Origin: JBAZLV01 sp964586075
GTDB lineage: Bacteria; Nitrospirota; UBA9217
Assembly: GCA_964586075.1 (NCBI GenBank)
Contig: CAZPGZ010000017.1
Coordinates: forward strand, 7,240-71,239
Reading direction: 5' to 3'
Length of the DNA: 64,000 bases
This document shows positions 43,807-52,488 of the stretch, one piece after another. A model generated the notes under the pieces. It was given only the letters and a program-made list of their open reading frames with translations. It was not told the DNA's origin and made no database searches. The first letter of the stretch is position 1. Every line of letters begins with the position of its first letter. The position numbers and the translations under genes were made by a program.

Positions 43807-44679
43807 TCAGATCAGGTTGTAATCCTGCAACGCTTTTTTCAGTTTTTGTTTGTTTGCATCAGCCATGGGGCAGAGGGGCAGGCGGAACTCTTCCGCAACT
43901 TTGCCCATGAGTGCGAGAGCAGTCTTCGCCGGAATCGGATTTGTCTCGATAAACATGGCAGTGTGCAGCGGCTCCAGCTTATAATGAAGCTGAAGGGCTT
44001 TCTCCAGGTCCCCGGCAAAAAATGCGTCAAACAGGGCCGCGCAATCGGCAGGCGCCACATTCGCCGTGACGGAAATGGAACCGACGCCGCCGATGGAAAG
44101 AACGGGAAGATTGGTAAAGTCGTCCCCCGAGATCACATCAAAATCCCTGCCGCAGAGCCGGAGCACCTCACTGATTTGCTTCAAATCGCCGGTGGCCTCT
44201 TTGATGCCGACGATATTTGCAATTTCGCGAAGACGCGCCACGGTTTCCGGCAGCATGTTCACTCCTGTCCGGCCGGGCACATTGTAAAGAATAATAGGAA
44301 TCTCCGTGGACTCCGCGACCGTCTTGAAGTGTCGGTACAGACCTTCCTGCGTGGGTTTGTTATAATACGGCGTAATAAGCAGCACACCGTCCGCGCCCGC
44401 TTTTTTTGCAAAACGGGTAAGCTCCCGCGTTTCTTCGGTGCTGTTTGAACCGGCGCCCGCGACGACAGGTATGCGCTTGTTTACTGTCTGGACGGTGAAC
44501 TCGACCACACGGTGGTGCTCCTCGTGTGAAAGCGTCGCGGACTCTCCTGATGTCCCACAAGGCACGATTGCGTCGGTGCCGTTTTTTATATGGAACTCGA
44601 TCAGATCGCCGTAGGCTTTTTCATCCACGGTCCCGTTTTTGAACGGTGTGATTATGGCAACCATCGACCCTTTAAACAT
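43807..44679 (-). CDS. dapA: 4-hydroxy-tetrahydrodipicolinate synthase
   Basis: A 290-residue TIM-barrel aldolase condensing pyruvate with aspartate semialdehyde. It has MVAIITPFKNGTVDE, CGTSGESATLSHEEH, the ITPYYNKPTQEGLYRHF tyrosine region, YNVPGRTGVNM and the Schiff-base lysine in GIKEATGDL. ATG 44679 follows a GAGGGGG site. First committed enzyme of the lysine/DAP branch in this operon. Confidence 0.96.
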   Translation of the reverse strand: MFKGSMVAIITPFKNGTVDEKAYGDLIEFHIKNGTDAIVPCGTSGESATLSHEEHHRVVEFTVQTVNKRIPVVAGAGSNSTEETRELTRFAKKAGADGVLLITPYYNKPTQEGLYRHFKTVAESTEIPIILYNVPGRTGVNMLPETVARLREIANIVGIKEATGDLKQISEVLRLCGRDFDVISGDDFTNLPVLSIGGVGSISVTANVAPADCAALFDAFFAGDLEKALQLHYKLEPLHTAMFIETNPIPAKTALALMGKVAEEFRLPLCPMADANKQKLKKALQDYNLI

Positions 44680-44773
44680 AGCAACCCCCTCATAATGCGT
44701 ACTATAAATGCCTTCAGAACATCGGGACCCGCGTGCCGGTAATCTGCAATGCACGGGAAACAATATACGGTTA

Positions 44774-45595
44774 TCAGCAGTACAAGAGCCCTTCGCATAT
44801 TATCTTTGCTTCCCCTTCGAGGAAGATTTCCCTGAATTCCGACGGTGTTCTCTCATAAGAAACAGTCAGTTTTTCACCACTTTTCGTTATAACCTCAACC
44901 GGTGAAGAGACCGCCTTGATGGAGCCTGCAATAAGTGCGGCGGCAACAGAACCCGTTCCGCATGCCAAGGTCTCACCCTCCACTCCGCGTTCATAGGTTC
45001 TGATTCTGAGTTTACGCGGGCTGAGGATCTGAATAAAGTTGACGTTCGTGCCTGCCGGTTTGAAAAGTGCGTGGTATCTTGTCGCACGGCCGATGCGGTC
45101 CACATCTTCCTGGTCAATATCTTTTGAAAAATAGACAAGATGGGGCACGCCGGTATTAATAAAATGCCCCATGCGTAAACCGCCCTCAAGCGGAACAGCT
45201 ATATTCATGCGCAGACCGAAGGCGTCGGTAAGCTGTACTTTTACCCGGTCGTTTTTAACCTGCGCCCCAATGGGGCCTGCCAATGTTTCGAACGTCATTT
45301 TTTTCGGGGCTATCTTTTTTAGATAGGCGAATCGCGCAGCGCACCGAGAACCGTTGCCGCACATTTCGGCCTCACTGCCATCCGCGTTAAAGAAGTGCCA
45401 TTTGAAGTCACACTTCCGCGACGCAGCAATCACGATCAGTCCGTCGGCGCCCACCGAATAATGCCGATTGCAGACGTTCAATGCCGTTTTCTTGAGATTT
45501 TTTCCTTTCAGAACACCTTTGCGATTGTCGATCAGAATAAAATCATTGCCGCTTCCCTGCATCTTATAAAACGGTATTTTTTTCTGCTGTCGCAT
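44774..45595 (-). CDS. dapF: Diaminopimelate epimerase
   Basis: A 273-residue DapF converting LL- to meso-diaminopimelate with a two-cysteine mechanism. N-terminal KMQGSGNDFILID, first catalytic Cys in MCGNGSRCAARFA and second in LACGTGSVAAAL are present, plus ERGVEGET. Start ATG 45595. Lies between lysA and dapA. Confidence 0.96.
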   Translation of the reverse strand: MRQQKKIPFYKMQGSGNDFILIDNRKGVLKGKNLKKTALNVCNRHYSVGADGLIVIAASRKCDFKWHFFNADGSEAEMCGNGSRCAARFAYLKKIAPKKMTFETLAGPIGAQVKNDRVKVQLTDAFGLRMNIAVPLEGGLRMGHFINTGVPHLVYFSKDIDQEDVDRIGRATRYHALFKPAGTNVNFIQILSPRKLRIRTYERGVEGETLACGTGSVAAALIAGSIKAVSSPVEVITKSGEKLTVSYERTPSEFREIFLEGEAKIICEGLLYC

Positions 45596-45642
45596 AGGGC
45601 ACTTCCTCTCAGGGTTTTCCGTAGTCAGGGCATGCGTGCGCG

Positions 45643-46908
45643 CTAACCTGCCAGCCATCGCGGGACTTTTTCCCCTTTAATAAGATCATTGTAGGTTTCC
45701 CGTTCCCGGACAACATAATATTCGCTGCCCTTGACCATCACTTCCGGTATGCGAAGGCGCGAATTATAGTTGGATGACATGGAGAAACCATAGGCGCCGG
45801 CGCCCATGACCGCAAGCAGGTCTCCCGGCTGCATATCCGCCATGCGACGGTCTTTTGCAAGAAAGTCGCCTGATTCACAGATGGGGCCGACGACCTCGGT
45901 CGTCAGCAACGCCGTGTCGCCAGCGGATTCGGCCACCGGACGGATGTCATGATACGCTTCATACAGGCTGGGTCGGATCAAATCATTCATGCCGGCATCA
46001 ACGATGAGGAAGCGCTTTTTATCGCCGTCCTTGCGGTATAGAGCACTGGTTACGAGTATGCCCGCGTTGCCCACGATCGCTCTTCCCGGTTCCATGACAA
46101 TGGTGCATCCCGAGCCGCTGAGCAGGGGCCGTACCGCCTTTGCCACATCGCTTGGGAGGGGCGGAGTTTCATCCTTATAGGTGATGCCCAATCCGCCCCC
46201 GATGTTGATGTATTGAATATTCATGCCGGCAGACCGAAGGTCTTTTACAAACTCGACAAGCTTTTCCAGGGCGTCTACAAAAGGCTGCACCTCGGTGATT
46301 TGGGAGCCAATATGCTGATGCACGCCGATGACTTCAATGTTCGACAGCTTTTTCGCGGTTTGATAGTATTCAAGCGCGTGCTCGATGGGGATCCCGAATT
46401 TATTCTCCTTGAGGCCGGTGGAAATATAAGGATGTGTTTTCGGGTCGATGTTCGGGTTCACTCTGAGCGCAATACGCGCAACCGCGTGCATGTCTTTTGC
46501 AGCCTGATCGATTGCATGCAACTCTTCTCCTGATTCCACGTTAAACATCAGGATGCCCACTTTGAGGGCGTATTCTATTTCATCCCGGCGTTTTCCAACT
46601 CCGGCAAAAACGATTTTGTGAGGGTCGATGCCTGCCCGAAGGGCGCGAAACAGTTCACCGCCGGAGACCATATCCGCTCCCGCGCCTTCGCGGCTGAGAA
46701 GTCTGAGGACGGCGCTGTTCGAGTTGGCTTTCAGCGCGAAGCAAATGAGATGGGGAACGCCTGCAAACGCGTTGTCGAAAGCGCGAAAATGGTTCACGAG
46801 CGTGCGGCTGCTGTACAGATAAAACGGCGTGCCGACCCGCTGGGCGACGCTTCTGACGGATACGTCTTCACAATACAACTCGCCATTTCTGTATTGAAAA
46901 TCGTGCAT
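45643..46908 (-). CDS. lysA: Diaminopimelate decarboxylase
   Basis: A 421-residue PLP enzyme (alanine-racemase fold) making lysine from meso-DAP. It shows FALKANSNSAVLRLL with the PLP lysine, GVGKRRDEIEYAL, HQHIGSQI, INIGGGLGI, EPGRAIVGNAG and the catalytic VVGPICESGDFLA. Length and motifs are complete. Third to fourth gene of the arg-lys operon. Confidence 0.96.
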   Translation of the reverse strand: MHDFQYRNGELYCEDVSVRSVAQRVGTPFYLYSSRTLVNHFRAFDNAFAGVPHLICFALKANSNSAVLRLLSREGAGADMVSGGELFRALRAGIDPHKIVFAGVGKRRDEIEYALKVGILMFNVESGEELHAIDQAAKDMHAVARIALRVNPNIDPKTHPYISTGLKENKFGIPIEHALEYYQTAKKLSNIEVIGVHQHIGSQITEVQPFVDALEKLVEFVKDLRSAGMNIQYINIGGGLGITYKDETPPLPSDVAKAVRPLLSGSGCTIVMEPGRAIVGNAGILVTSALYRKDGDKKRFLIVDAGMNDLIRPSLYEAYHDIRPVAESAGDTALLTTEVVGPICESGDFLAKDRRMADMQPGDLLAVMGAGAYGFSMSSNYNSRLRIPEVMVKGSEYYVVRERETYNDLIKGEKVPRWLAG

Positions 46909-46968
46909 GGTTTATCCTCTCCGGAACGTGCTGCGAACCTGGGAATAGAAAAGTAATTTTTCCTGCCG

Positions 46969-48063
46969 CTATGGCATTTGCTTTTTGTTGAATTTTTGTT
47001 TCAAATCCTCGACAAAAGCCTTTTTTTCCTGCGATCGGGCGCTTTCATTGCCCGATTTATCTACTGCGGTGATAACATAAAAATACGTGAAACCCGCTTT
47101 TGCCGTTTCATCGGAAAAGGTCGTCTGGGTAAGAAGTGCCGCGGTCAAACGGACGTAGTCTTTTCCGCTACTGCCGGACCGGTAGACGTAGTAACCCGCA
47201 AGATCCGGTTCTGTATTTTCATTCCAGGTAAGAAAAACCCGCTCTATGCCCGGAACAGCGGTGAGCCCGGCCGGTCTTGCAGGAGGCGTCGATTTCCGGG
47301 GTGTTGCGGACGCCTCGTTCGAGTCCAGGCTTTCATGCCAGGGAGGCGTCGGGCTGTCTACAGAGCGCACCCGGTAATAATATGTTTTGTCATTCCCGAC
47401 CGTGGTGTCGTTGTATGCGTTTGTTCTGACCGGTTCCTTGTTCAACGGAGTTTCATCGTATTTGTTTTTTTCAGCGGCCCGGTACACATTGTATCCGACA
47501 AAACCGTCATATTGACTGCCGTCCATTCTTGTGGCCACCGGATCCCAGGAAAGCGTCGTGATGTTCTCTCCTCCCTGCGCGATAAGACCTTTGGGTATGG
47601 CAAGGGACAACAGGGGGGCGATCCGGATTTCCGGCGACCATGCGCTTATTCCGCCCCGCGTGCTTATCGCCCGTATCCGGTATCCATACATCTGATTGTA
47701 CTTGAGATCGTCATCATTCCAGAACACCATGCCGTTCCGGACAACAGCGGGCATGGGGTTCGCCATGTCGATGTCGGCATGACGACGATATCGCGGTGTT
47801 TTTTGGTCTTGCCTGATTACGGCTCGCTCTATGCGAAATTCACGGATATCAGCCGAACCCATGCTTTTGCCTTCAACATTCCGGACCGGCACAGGCCACG
47901 AAAGAAAAGCAGTAGTATCCCTGGTAACGGCTTTAATGTCCCGAATAATCTCGGGTCTCGGGCTTTCAGGAATAAGAGGCTGGGTTTTCCATCCGCAGGC
48001 GCCGGTAATCGTCAGAACGAGCAGCGCGAAAGCCGCGGTCAAAGATCGTGTATGCATGGTCAT
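46969..48063 (-). CDS. Lipoprotein with fibronectin type III repeats
   Basis: A 364-residue predicted outer-envelope lipoprotein: signal peptide with lipobox TGAC (Cys at residue 23), then about three fibronectin type III-like domains with recurring FLSWPVPV, LSWDPVA..YNVYR and FLTWNENTEPDLAGYYVYR. The start ATG overlaps the argH stop as ATGA. Such a lipoprotein between argH and lysA recurs in Geobacter-like genomes; its link to amino-acid synthesis is unexplained. Confidence 0.78.
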   Translation of the reverse strand: MTMHTRSLTAAFALLVLTITGACGWKTQPLIPESPRPEIIRDIKAVTRDTTAFLSWPVPVRNVEGKSMGSADIREFRIERAVIRQDQKTPRYRRHADIDMANPMPAVVRNGMVFWNDDDLKYNQMYGYRIRAISTRGGISAWSPEIRIAPLLSLAIPKGLIAQGGENITTLSWDPVATRMDGSQYDGFVGYNVYRAAEKNKYDETPLNKEPVRTNAYNDTTVGNDKTYYYRVRSVDSPTPPWHESLDSNEASATPRKSTPPARPAGLTAVPGIERVFLTWNENTEPDLAGYYVYRSGSSGKDYVRLTAALLTQTTFSDETAKAGFTYFYVITAVDKSGNESARSQEKKAFVEDLKQKFNKKQMP

Positions 48064-49496
48064 CGCATCTTTTTCTTGAGCGCGAAGAGGCGCTTGCGCA
48101 GGTTTGTTGGAGCGGTGCCTCCCTGTGAAATACGTCTGCCCACAGAGGCTTCTAGGGACAGTGCGTCGTATACGTCTTTATTGATCAGGGGCGAAAGCTG
48201 TTTATATTCCCTGAGCGGCAGGGTCGAAAGGCCGCACCCCTGCTCAAGAGCGCGGAGGACCGCCTTGCCCACGACTTCGTGCGCCTGCCTAAAAGGAAGG
48301 CCTTTCCGCACCAGATAGTCGGCAAGGTCTGTGGCGGTAATAAAGCCGTCGTCGGCGGCCCTGTGCATTGCGTCTTTGTGCACCGTGATGCTTTTCAGCA
48401 TGTCGATAAACACGGAAAGCGACTGTTTCACCGTATCCGCGGCGTCAAAAAGGGGTTCCTTGTCCTCCTGCATGTCGCGGTTGTACGCGAGCGGCAGGCC
48501 TTTCATGATCGTCAAAAGCGCCACAAGACTGCCGTATACTCGTCCGGTTTTGCCGCGGGCAAGTTCAGCCACATCGGGATTCTTTTTCTGAGGCATGATG
48601 GAGGAGCCGGTGGTGAACGCATCCGAAATGGTAATAAATTTAAATTCGGACGTCGACCACAGGACAAGTTCCTCTGAAAGCCGTGACAGATGCATCATAA
48701 TCTGGGAGCAGGCCGCAGTAAACTCGATGGCAAAATCCCGGTCGGACACCGCATCCATGCTGTTTTCTGCGACTTCACTGAATGCGAGCTGTTTGGCCAC
48801 AAAAAGCCGGTCGATGGGAAGTACGGTTCCTGCAAGGGCACCCGCACCCAGTGGCAAAACATTCACGCGCCTGAAGCAATCGGTAAGACGGTTTCTGTCC
48901 CGCTCGAACATTTCGTAATACGCGAGCAGATGATGGCCGAAAAGCACGGGCTGTGCGCGCTGCAGATGCGTGTAACCCGGAAGGACGACCTCGGAATGCC
49001 TGTCTGCGAGCGACACCAGGGTTTTTTGCATTGAGCCGAGCAAGTCATGCAGTTCGGCAATCTCGTCCCGCACATACATGCGAAGATCGAGGGCAACCTG
49101 GTCATTTCTGCTCCGCGCGGTGTGCAGCTTGCCGCCGACGGAGCCGATTTTGCGCATCAGGCGGCTTTCAATATTCATGTGGATGTCTTCAAGCTCCAGG
49201 CGAAACTTAAAAACACCGGTGGTAATTTCCTTGAGAATATCCTCCAGTCCGCGCACAATTCTGGCGGCTTCCTTCTTGGTGATAATGCCGGTTTTTGCCA
49301 GCATCGTGGCGTGGGCTATGCTGCCTGCGATATCATAGGGATAAAGCCGCCAGTCATACGGAATTGAAGCAGTGAACTCTTCCACGAGTTTGTTCGTGGC
49401 TTCCGTGAATCTGCCGGCCCAGGGTTTGGGCGCGGCCGCCGCCGTCCTTGTTTTTCCCCTTTTTTTCGATGATGTATTTTTTTTCGCAGTGTTCAT
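48060..49496 (-). CDS. argH: Argininosuccinate lyase
   Basis: A 478-residue member of the fumarase/aspartase superfamily that splits argininosuccinate to arginine and fumarate. It has WAGRFTEATNKLVEEFTASI, LEDIHMNIESRL, HTARSRNDQVALDLRMY, GYTHLQRAQPV and the signature GSSIMPQKKNPDV. A basic 20-residue N-terminal extension (KKNTSSKKRGKTR) precedes the normal start. ATG 49496 has no clear ribosome-binding site. Confidence 0.95.
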   Translation of the reverse strand: MNTAKKNTSSKKRGKTRTAAAAPKPWAGRFTEATNKLVEEFTASIPYDWRLYPYDIAGSIAHATMLAKTGIITKKEAARIVRGLEDILKEITTGVFKFRLELEDIHMNIESRLMRKIGSVGGKLHTARSRNDQVALDLRMYVRDEIAELHDLLGSMQKTLVSLADRHSEVVLPGYTHLQRAQPVLFGHHLLAYYEMFERDRNRLTDCFRRVNVLPLGAGALAGTVLPIDRLFVAKQLAFSEVAENSMDAVSDRDFAIEFTAACSQIMMHLSRLSEELVLWSTSEFKFITISDAFTTGSSIMPQKKNPDVAELARGKTGRVYGSLVALLTIMKGLPLAYNRDMQEDKEPLFDAADTVKQSLSVFIDMLKSITVHKDAMHRAADDGFITATDLADYLVRKGLPFRQAHEVVGKAVLRALEQGCGLSTLPLREYKQLSPLINKDVYDALSLEASVGRRISQGGTAPTNLRKRLFALKKKMR

Positions 49497-49586
49497 AAAA
49501 TGGTTGACCAGATTAAAAAATTGAGAAAAAATTACAGCTGACAATCATAATGCATGAAGCGCAATGATTGTTGCTGTTTCGCTTTT

Positions 49587-50792
49587 TCAGCAGGATCCTC
49601 TTCTTTTTGCAACTCTCAGCCGCAGAGCATTCAATCGGATGAAACCTTCCGCGTCCTTTTGGTTATAAACCGTCTCGGCTTCGAAGGTGGCAAGTTCCGG
49701 ATTATAGAGCGACACCGGGGATTTTCTACCCACGGTTTCGCAATTCCCTTTGTAAAGTTTCAGGCGTGCGGTGCCGGTCACGTTCTTCTGTGATTCATCA
49801 ATCGCTGCCTGCAGCATGACGCGGTCGGGCGAGAACCAGTATCCGTAGTAAACCAGTTCGGCATAATTCGGCATCATGCCGTCCCGGAGGTGCATCACTT
49901 CGCGGTCCATGGTGATGGACTCCACGGCCCGATGGGCCGCGTGCAGGAGCGTGCCGCCCGGGGTTTCGTAGACGCCCCGGGATTTCATTCCCACGAAACG
50001 GTTTTCCACCAAATCAACCCTGCCGACGCCATGGCTGCCGGCAATCCGGTTTGCTTCCGCCAGGAGAGCGGCCGGAGAAAGTCTTTTCTTATTGATTGCC
50101 ACCGGGTTCCCGGCCTCATATTCAACTTCGACGTACTCCGGTTTGTCCGGCGCCTTTTCCACCGGTACGGCCAGCGTGTACATGTCCTCGGTTGATTCTT
50201 TCCACGGGTCTTCCAGAATTCCGCCTTCGTAACTGATATGCAGAAGGTTGCGGTCAGTGGAAAACGGTTTGGACTTGGTTGCCGTCACGGGAATTCTGTG
50301 CTTTTCAGCATACGCAAATAGATCTTCACGGCCTTTCATGCCCCACTCGCGCCAGGGTGCGACAATCTTGACGTCCGGTTTGAGCGCAAAGTAAGTCAGT
50401 TCAAAACGGACCTGGTCATTTCCCTTGCCGGTCGCTCCATGGCAGACGGCATCAGCCTCTTCCTGCTCGGCAATTTCGATCTGCCGTTTTGCGATCAGGG
50501 GACGGGCAATGGAGGTCCCGAGAAAATAGCGGCCCTCGTACACGGCGTTTGCCCGCAGCATGGGAAATACGAAATCTTTCACAAACTCCTCGCGCAAATC
50601 GTCGATGTAAATCTTGCTAGCGCCGGTCTTGATTGCCTTCTCGCGGAGCGGTTCGAGTTCTTCTCCCTGGCCTACGTCGGCGGTAAAGGCGATGACTTCA
50701 CACCCATACTCCTCTTTGAGCCAGGTAATGATGACTGAAGTGTCAAGGCCGCCGGAATAGGCGACTACGATTTTTTTTATATTTTGCTTCAA
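49587..50792 (-). CDS. argG: Argininosuccinate synthase
   Basis: A 401-residue ATP-dependent ligase joining citrulline and aspartate. It shows the ATP loop VVAYSGGLDTSVI, ADVGQGEELE, YFLGTSIARPLIAK, HGATGKGNDQVRFE and the substrate block SYEGGILEDPW. The start is TTG at 50792 (KQNIKKIVVAYSGG), preceded by AGGAC; no ATG lies nearby. First gene of the arginine-lysine cluster. Confidence 0.95.
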   Translation of the reverse strand: MKQNIKKIVVAYSGGLDTSVIITWLKEEYGCEVIAFTADVGQGEELEPLREKAIKTGASKIYIDDLREEFVKDFVFPMLRANAVYEGRYFLGTSIARPLIAKRQIEIAEQEEADAVCHGATGKGNDQVRFELTYFALKPDVKIVAPWREWGMKGREDLFAYAEKHRIPVTATKSKPFSTDRNLLHISYEGGILEDPWKESTEDMYTLAVPVEKAPDKPEYVEVEYEAGNPVAINKKRLSPAALLAEANRIAGSHGVGRVDLVENRFVGMKSRGVYETPGGTLLHAAHRAVESITMDREVMHLRDGMMPNYAELVYYGYWFSPDRVMLQAAIDESQKNVTGTARLKLYKGNCETVGRKSPVSLYNPELATFEAETVYNQKDAEGFIRLNALRLRVAKRRGSC

Positions 50793-50868
50793 GGTGTCCT
50801 GTCCTCGTACTTATCGTATAGAAAATATTGCTGTATCAAAAAGCAGGCGCGTAACAAAAGAACCGCCC

Positions 50869-51480
50869 TTACTTACCTTCAATAATCTTGACTTTCATCT
50901 CGATGCGGTCATTCGGGTTGTCATTTCCGTCCCGGGGCTGGGAAACGATTTTATCGGCAACATCCATGCCGCTTTCTACCTCTCCGAATACAGTATACTG
51001 CCGGTCAAGAAACGAGGAATCCTTTACGCAAATAAAGAACTGAGAGCCTGCGCTGTCCGGATTCGCCGCCCTGGCCATCGAGAGGGTGCCCCTTTTATGC
51101 GGACGCGCGTTGAATTCAGCCTTGATCGTGTAGCCGGGTCCTCCCATGCCGTGCATCTTTTTGTCCGGGTTCTTCGAGTTCGGATCTCCACCCTGTATCA
51201 TGAATCCGGGAATTACCCGGTGAAAGGTTGTGCCGTCATACAGCCCCTTCTGTGCAAGATCGATGAAGTTTTTCACATGTCCCGGCGCGACGTCAGGAAA
51301 AAATTTCAGAGTAATGTTGCCGAATTTTGTTTCAATAATTGCTTTTGTTGTAGACATTTTCTTGATCTCCTTTTTGGTGACCGGTATAGTCTTGGGTTGC
51401 GGTGAGCCGAACTGCGCATAGGCAGCAACGCTTATACAAAGGCCGAGTACGACCGCAAAAACCAGTTTTATTGTTTTCAT
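50869..51480 (-). CDS. Exported cyclophilin-type peptidyl-prolyl isomerase
   Basis: A 203-residue PPIase with a signal peptide (residues 1-22, LCISVAAYA), then the cyclophilin domain with the catalytic FHRVIPGFMIQGGDP, GSQFFICVKDSSFLD and YTVFGEVESGMDVADKI. It catalyses proline cis-trans isomerisation, probably in the periplasm. The gene lies 76 bp upstream of argG and may be transcribed separately. Starts at ATG 51480 after AAAGGAG. Confidence 0.92.
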   Translation of the reverse strand: MKTIKLVFAVVLGLCISVAAYAQFGSPQPKTIPVTKKEIKKMSTTKAIIETKFGNITLKFFPDVAPGHVKNFIDLAQKGLYDGTTFHRVIPGFMIQGGDPNSKNPDKKMHGMGGPGYTIKAEFNARPHKRGTLSMARAANPDSAGSQFFICVKDSSFLDRQYTVFGEVESGMDVADKIVSQPRDGNDNPNDRIEMKVKIIEGK

Positions 51481-51888
51481 CTAATCCGCTCCTTTGCAGA
51501 ATAATGCAGAATTTTAACGAGAATATACATTTCTACCAGAAACCCGGAGGGATGTCAAATAAAACCAGAGAGTTACGCGGGGGCAGCGCGGGGGCAGGGA
51601 CCTGCCAAAAGTTTGCTCATTGTATGCTCAGGTGCTGAAAGAGTTTTTAGGGAGAACCATCGTTCAACAGTCGGATTCATCCCCTTGCGGCAAAGAATAG
51701 AGAATGCTGTTTATGATCACTGATTTTCATCAGGAACGCCCTGAGTTTCTCAGTAGTAAAAAAACAGTGCTGCGCAAAACGACAACCCTGGCATCTCATT
51801 CGGTATTATATTTTTTACAATAAGCTGTTGAAAATACGTGTATATTTGTGCGTTGATGAAGCGCCACGCCTGACGAATCGTTTTTCTA
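51481..51888. other. Intergenic region with no visible gene
   Basis: About 400 bp. It contains two copies of GCGGGGGCA in tandem near 51579-51598 and a half-operator CGTGTATAT at 51837-51845 resembling the MarR operator below, but no good reading frame or RNA. Confidence 0.5.
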
Positions 51889-51917
51889 TTGACAGGCAAA
51901 TCATTATGCGATACAAA
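51889..51917 (+). promoter_or_regulatory. Promoter of the marR gene
   Basis: TTGACA (51889-51894), 17 bp, TACAAA (51912-51917), directly followed by a perfect palindrome that covers the expected start of transcription. Confidence 0.72.
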
Positions 51918-51918
51918 A

Positions 51919-51932
51919 CGTGTATATACACG
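51919..51932. promoter_or_regulatory. Palindromic operator 1 (MarR autoregulation)
   Basis: CGTGTATATACACG is a perfect 14 bp dyad lying 1 bp after the -10 box. A binding MarR dimer would block transcription of its own gene. Confidence 0.65.
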
Positions 51933-51963
51933 CTTTTCATGATTGTCTTCTCAGGACGACAGG

Positions 51964-52422
51964 ATGACTAAAACAAGACACGCTGATGGACGCGTACCGA
52001 GTTACCGGAGCCCGAGCAAATGCGTCTGTTCCAATGTGCGGAGGGCTTCGCGGGCGATCACAAAATTTTATGATGCCGCCATGGATCCAAGCGGACTCAA
52101 AATCACGCAATTCGCCATGCTGCGGAATATCTCGATGTCCGGTGCGTTGAACGCCAGTGAATTAGCGCAGATATTGAGGCTTGACCGCACGACTCTCGTC
52201 AGAAATCTCAAGTCGTTACAAGAACAGCGGCTTATCGAAAATGCTGCCAGTGAGGATTCCCGCACGCGGCCCTTGACGGTTACTCCAAAAGGCAGAAAGA
52301 CACTGGAGTCCGCCCTTCCTTATTGGGAAGAAGCGCAGGCAGCCATTTCCTCAAAGCTGGGATTGGAAAACCTTGAACAATTCGTTTCTTTGTTGATGAA
52401 GGTCGGGTCTTTGACTGATTGA
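51964..52422 (+). CDS. MarR-family transcriptional regulator
   Basis: A 152-residue winged-helix regulator. An N-terminal Cys pair (KCVCSNVRR) precedes the fold; the DNA-binding part is NASELAQILRLDRTTLVRNLKSLQEQRLI followed by the wing SEDSRTRPLTVTPKG. The cysteines near residues 20-22 could be redox sensors, which is inference. ATG 51964 follows CAGGA; TTG at 51943 is an alternative. A palindrome overlaps its start site and is repeated after the gene. Confidence 0.88.
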   Translation: MTKTRHADGRVPSYRSPSKCVCSNVRRASRAITKFYDAAMDPSGLKITQFAMLRNISMSGALNASELAQILRLDRTTLVRNLKSLQEQRLIENAASEDSRTRPLTVTPKGRKTLESALPYWEEAQAAISSKLGLENLEQFVSLLMKVGSLTD

Positions 52423-52438
52423 TTTTTTTTGATTGTTC

Positions 52439-52454
52439 GCGTGTAGATACACGC
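52439..52454. promoter_or_regulatory. Palindromic operator 2, upstream of the QueG-like gene
   Basis: Arms GCGTGTA and TACACGC around GA. Its 14 bp core differs from operator 1 at one central base, so the MarR regulator probably controls the next genes too. Confidence 0.65.
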
Positions 52455-52488
52455 AAAAGGTTCACCATCTGATGGAGGGGCAGATACC

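Noticed and set aside
46978..48318. Plus-strand open frame of 446 codons opposite the lipoprotein and argH
   Set aside because: Spans two real genes on the other strand; composition is Arg/Gly/Phe-rich, as expected of a shadow.
51579..51598. Two tandem copies of GCGGGGGCA
   Set aside because: Only two short copies; no array or function can be supported.
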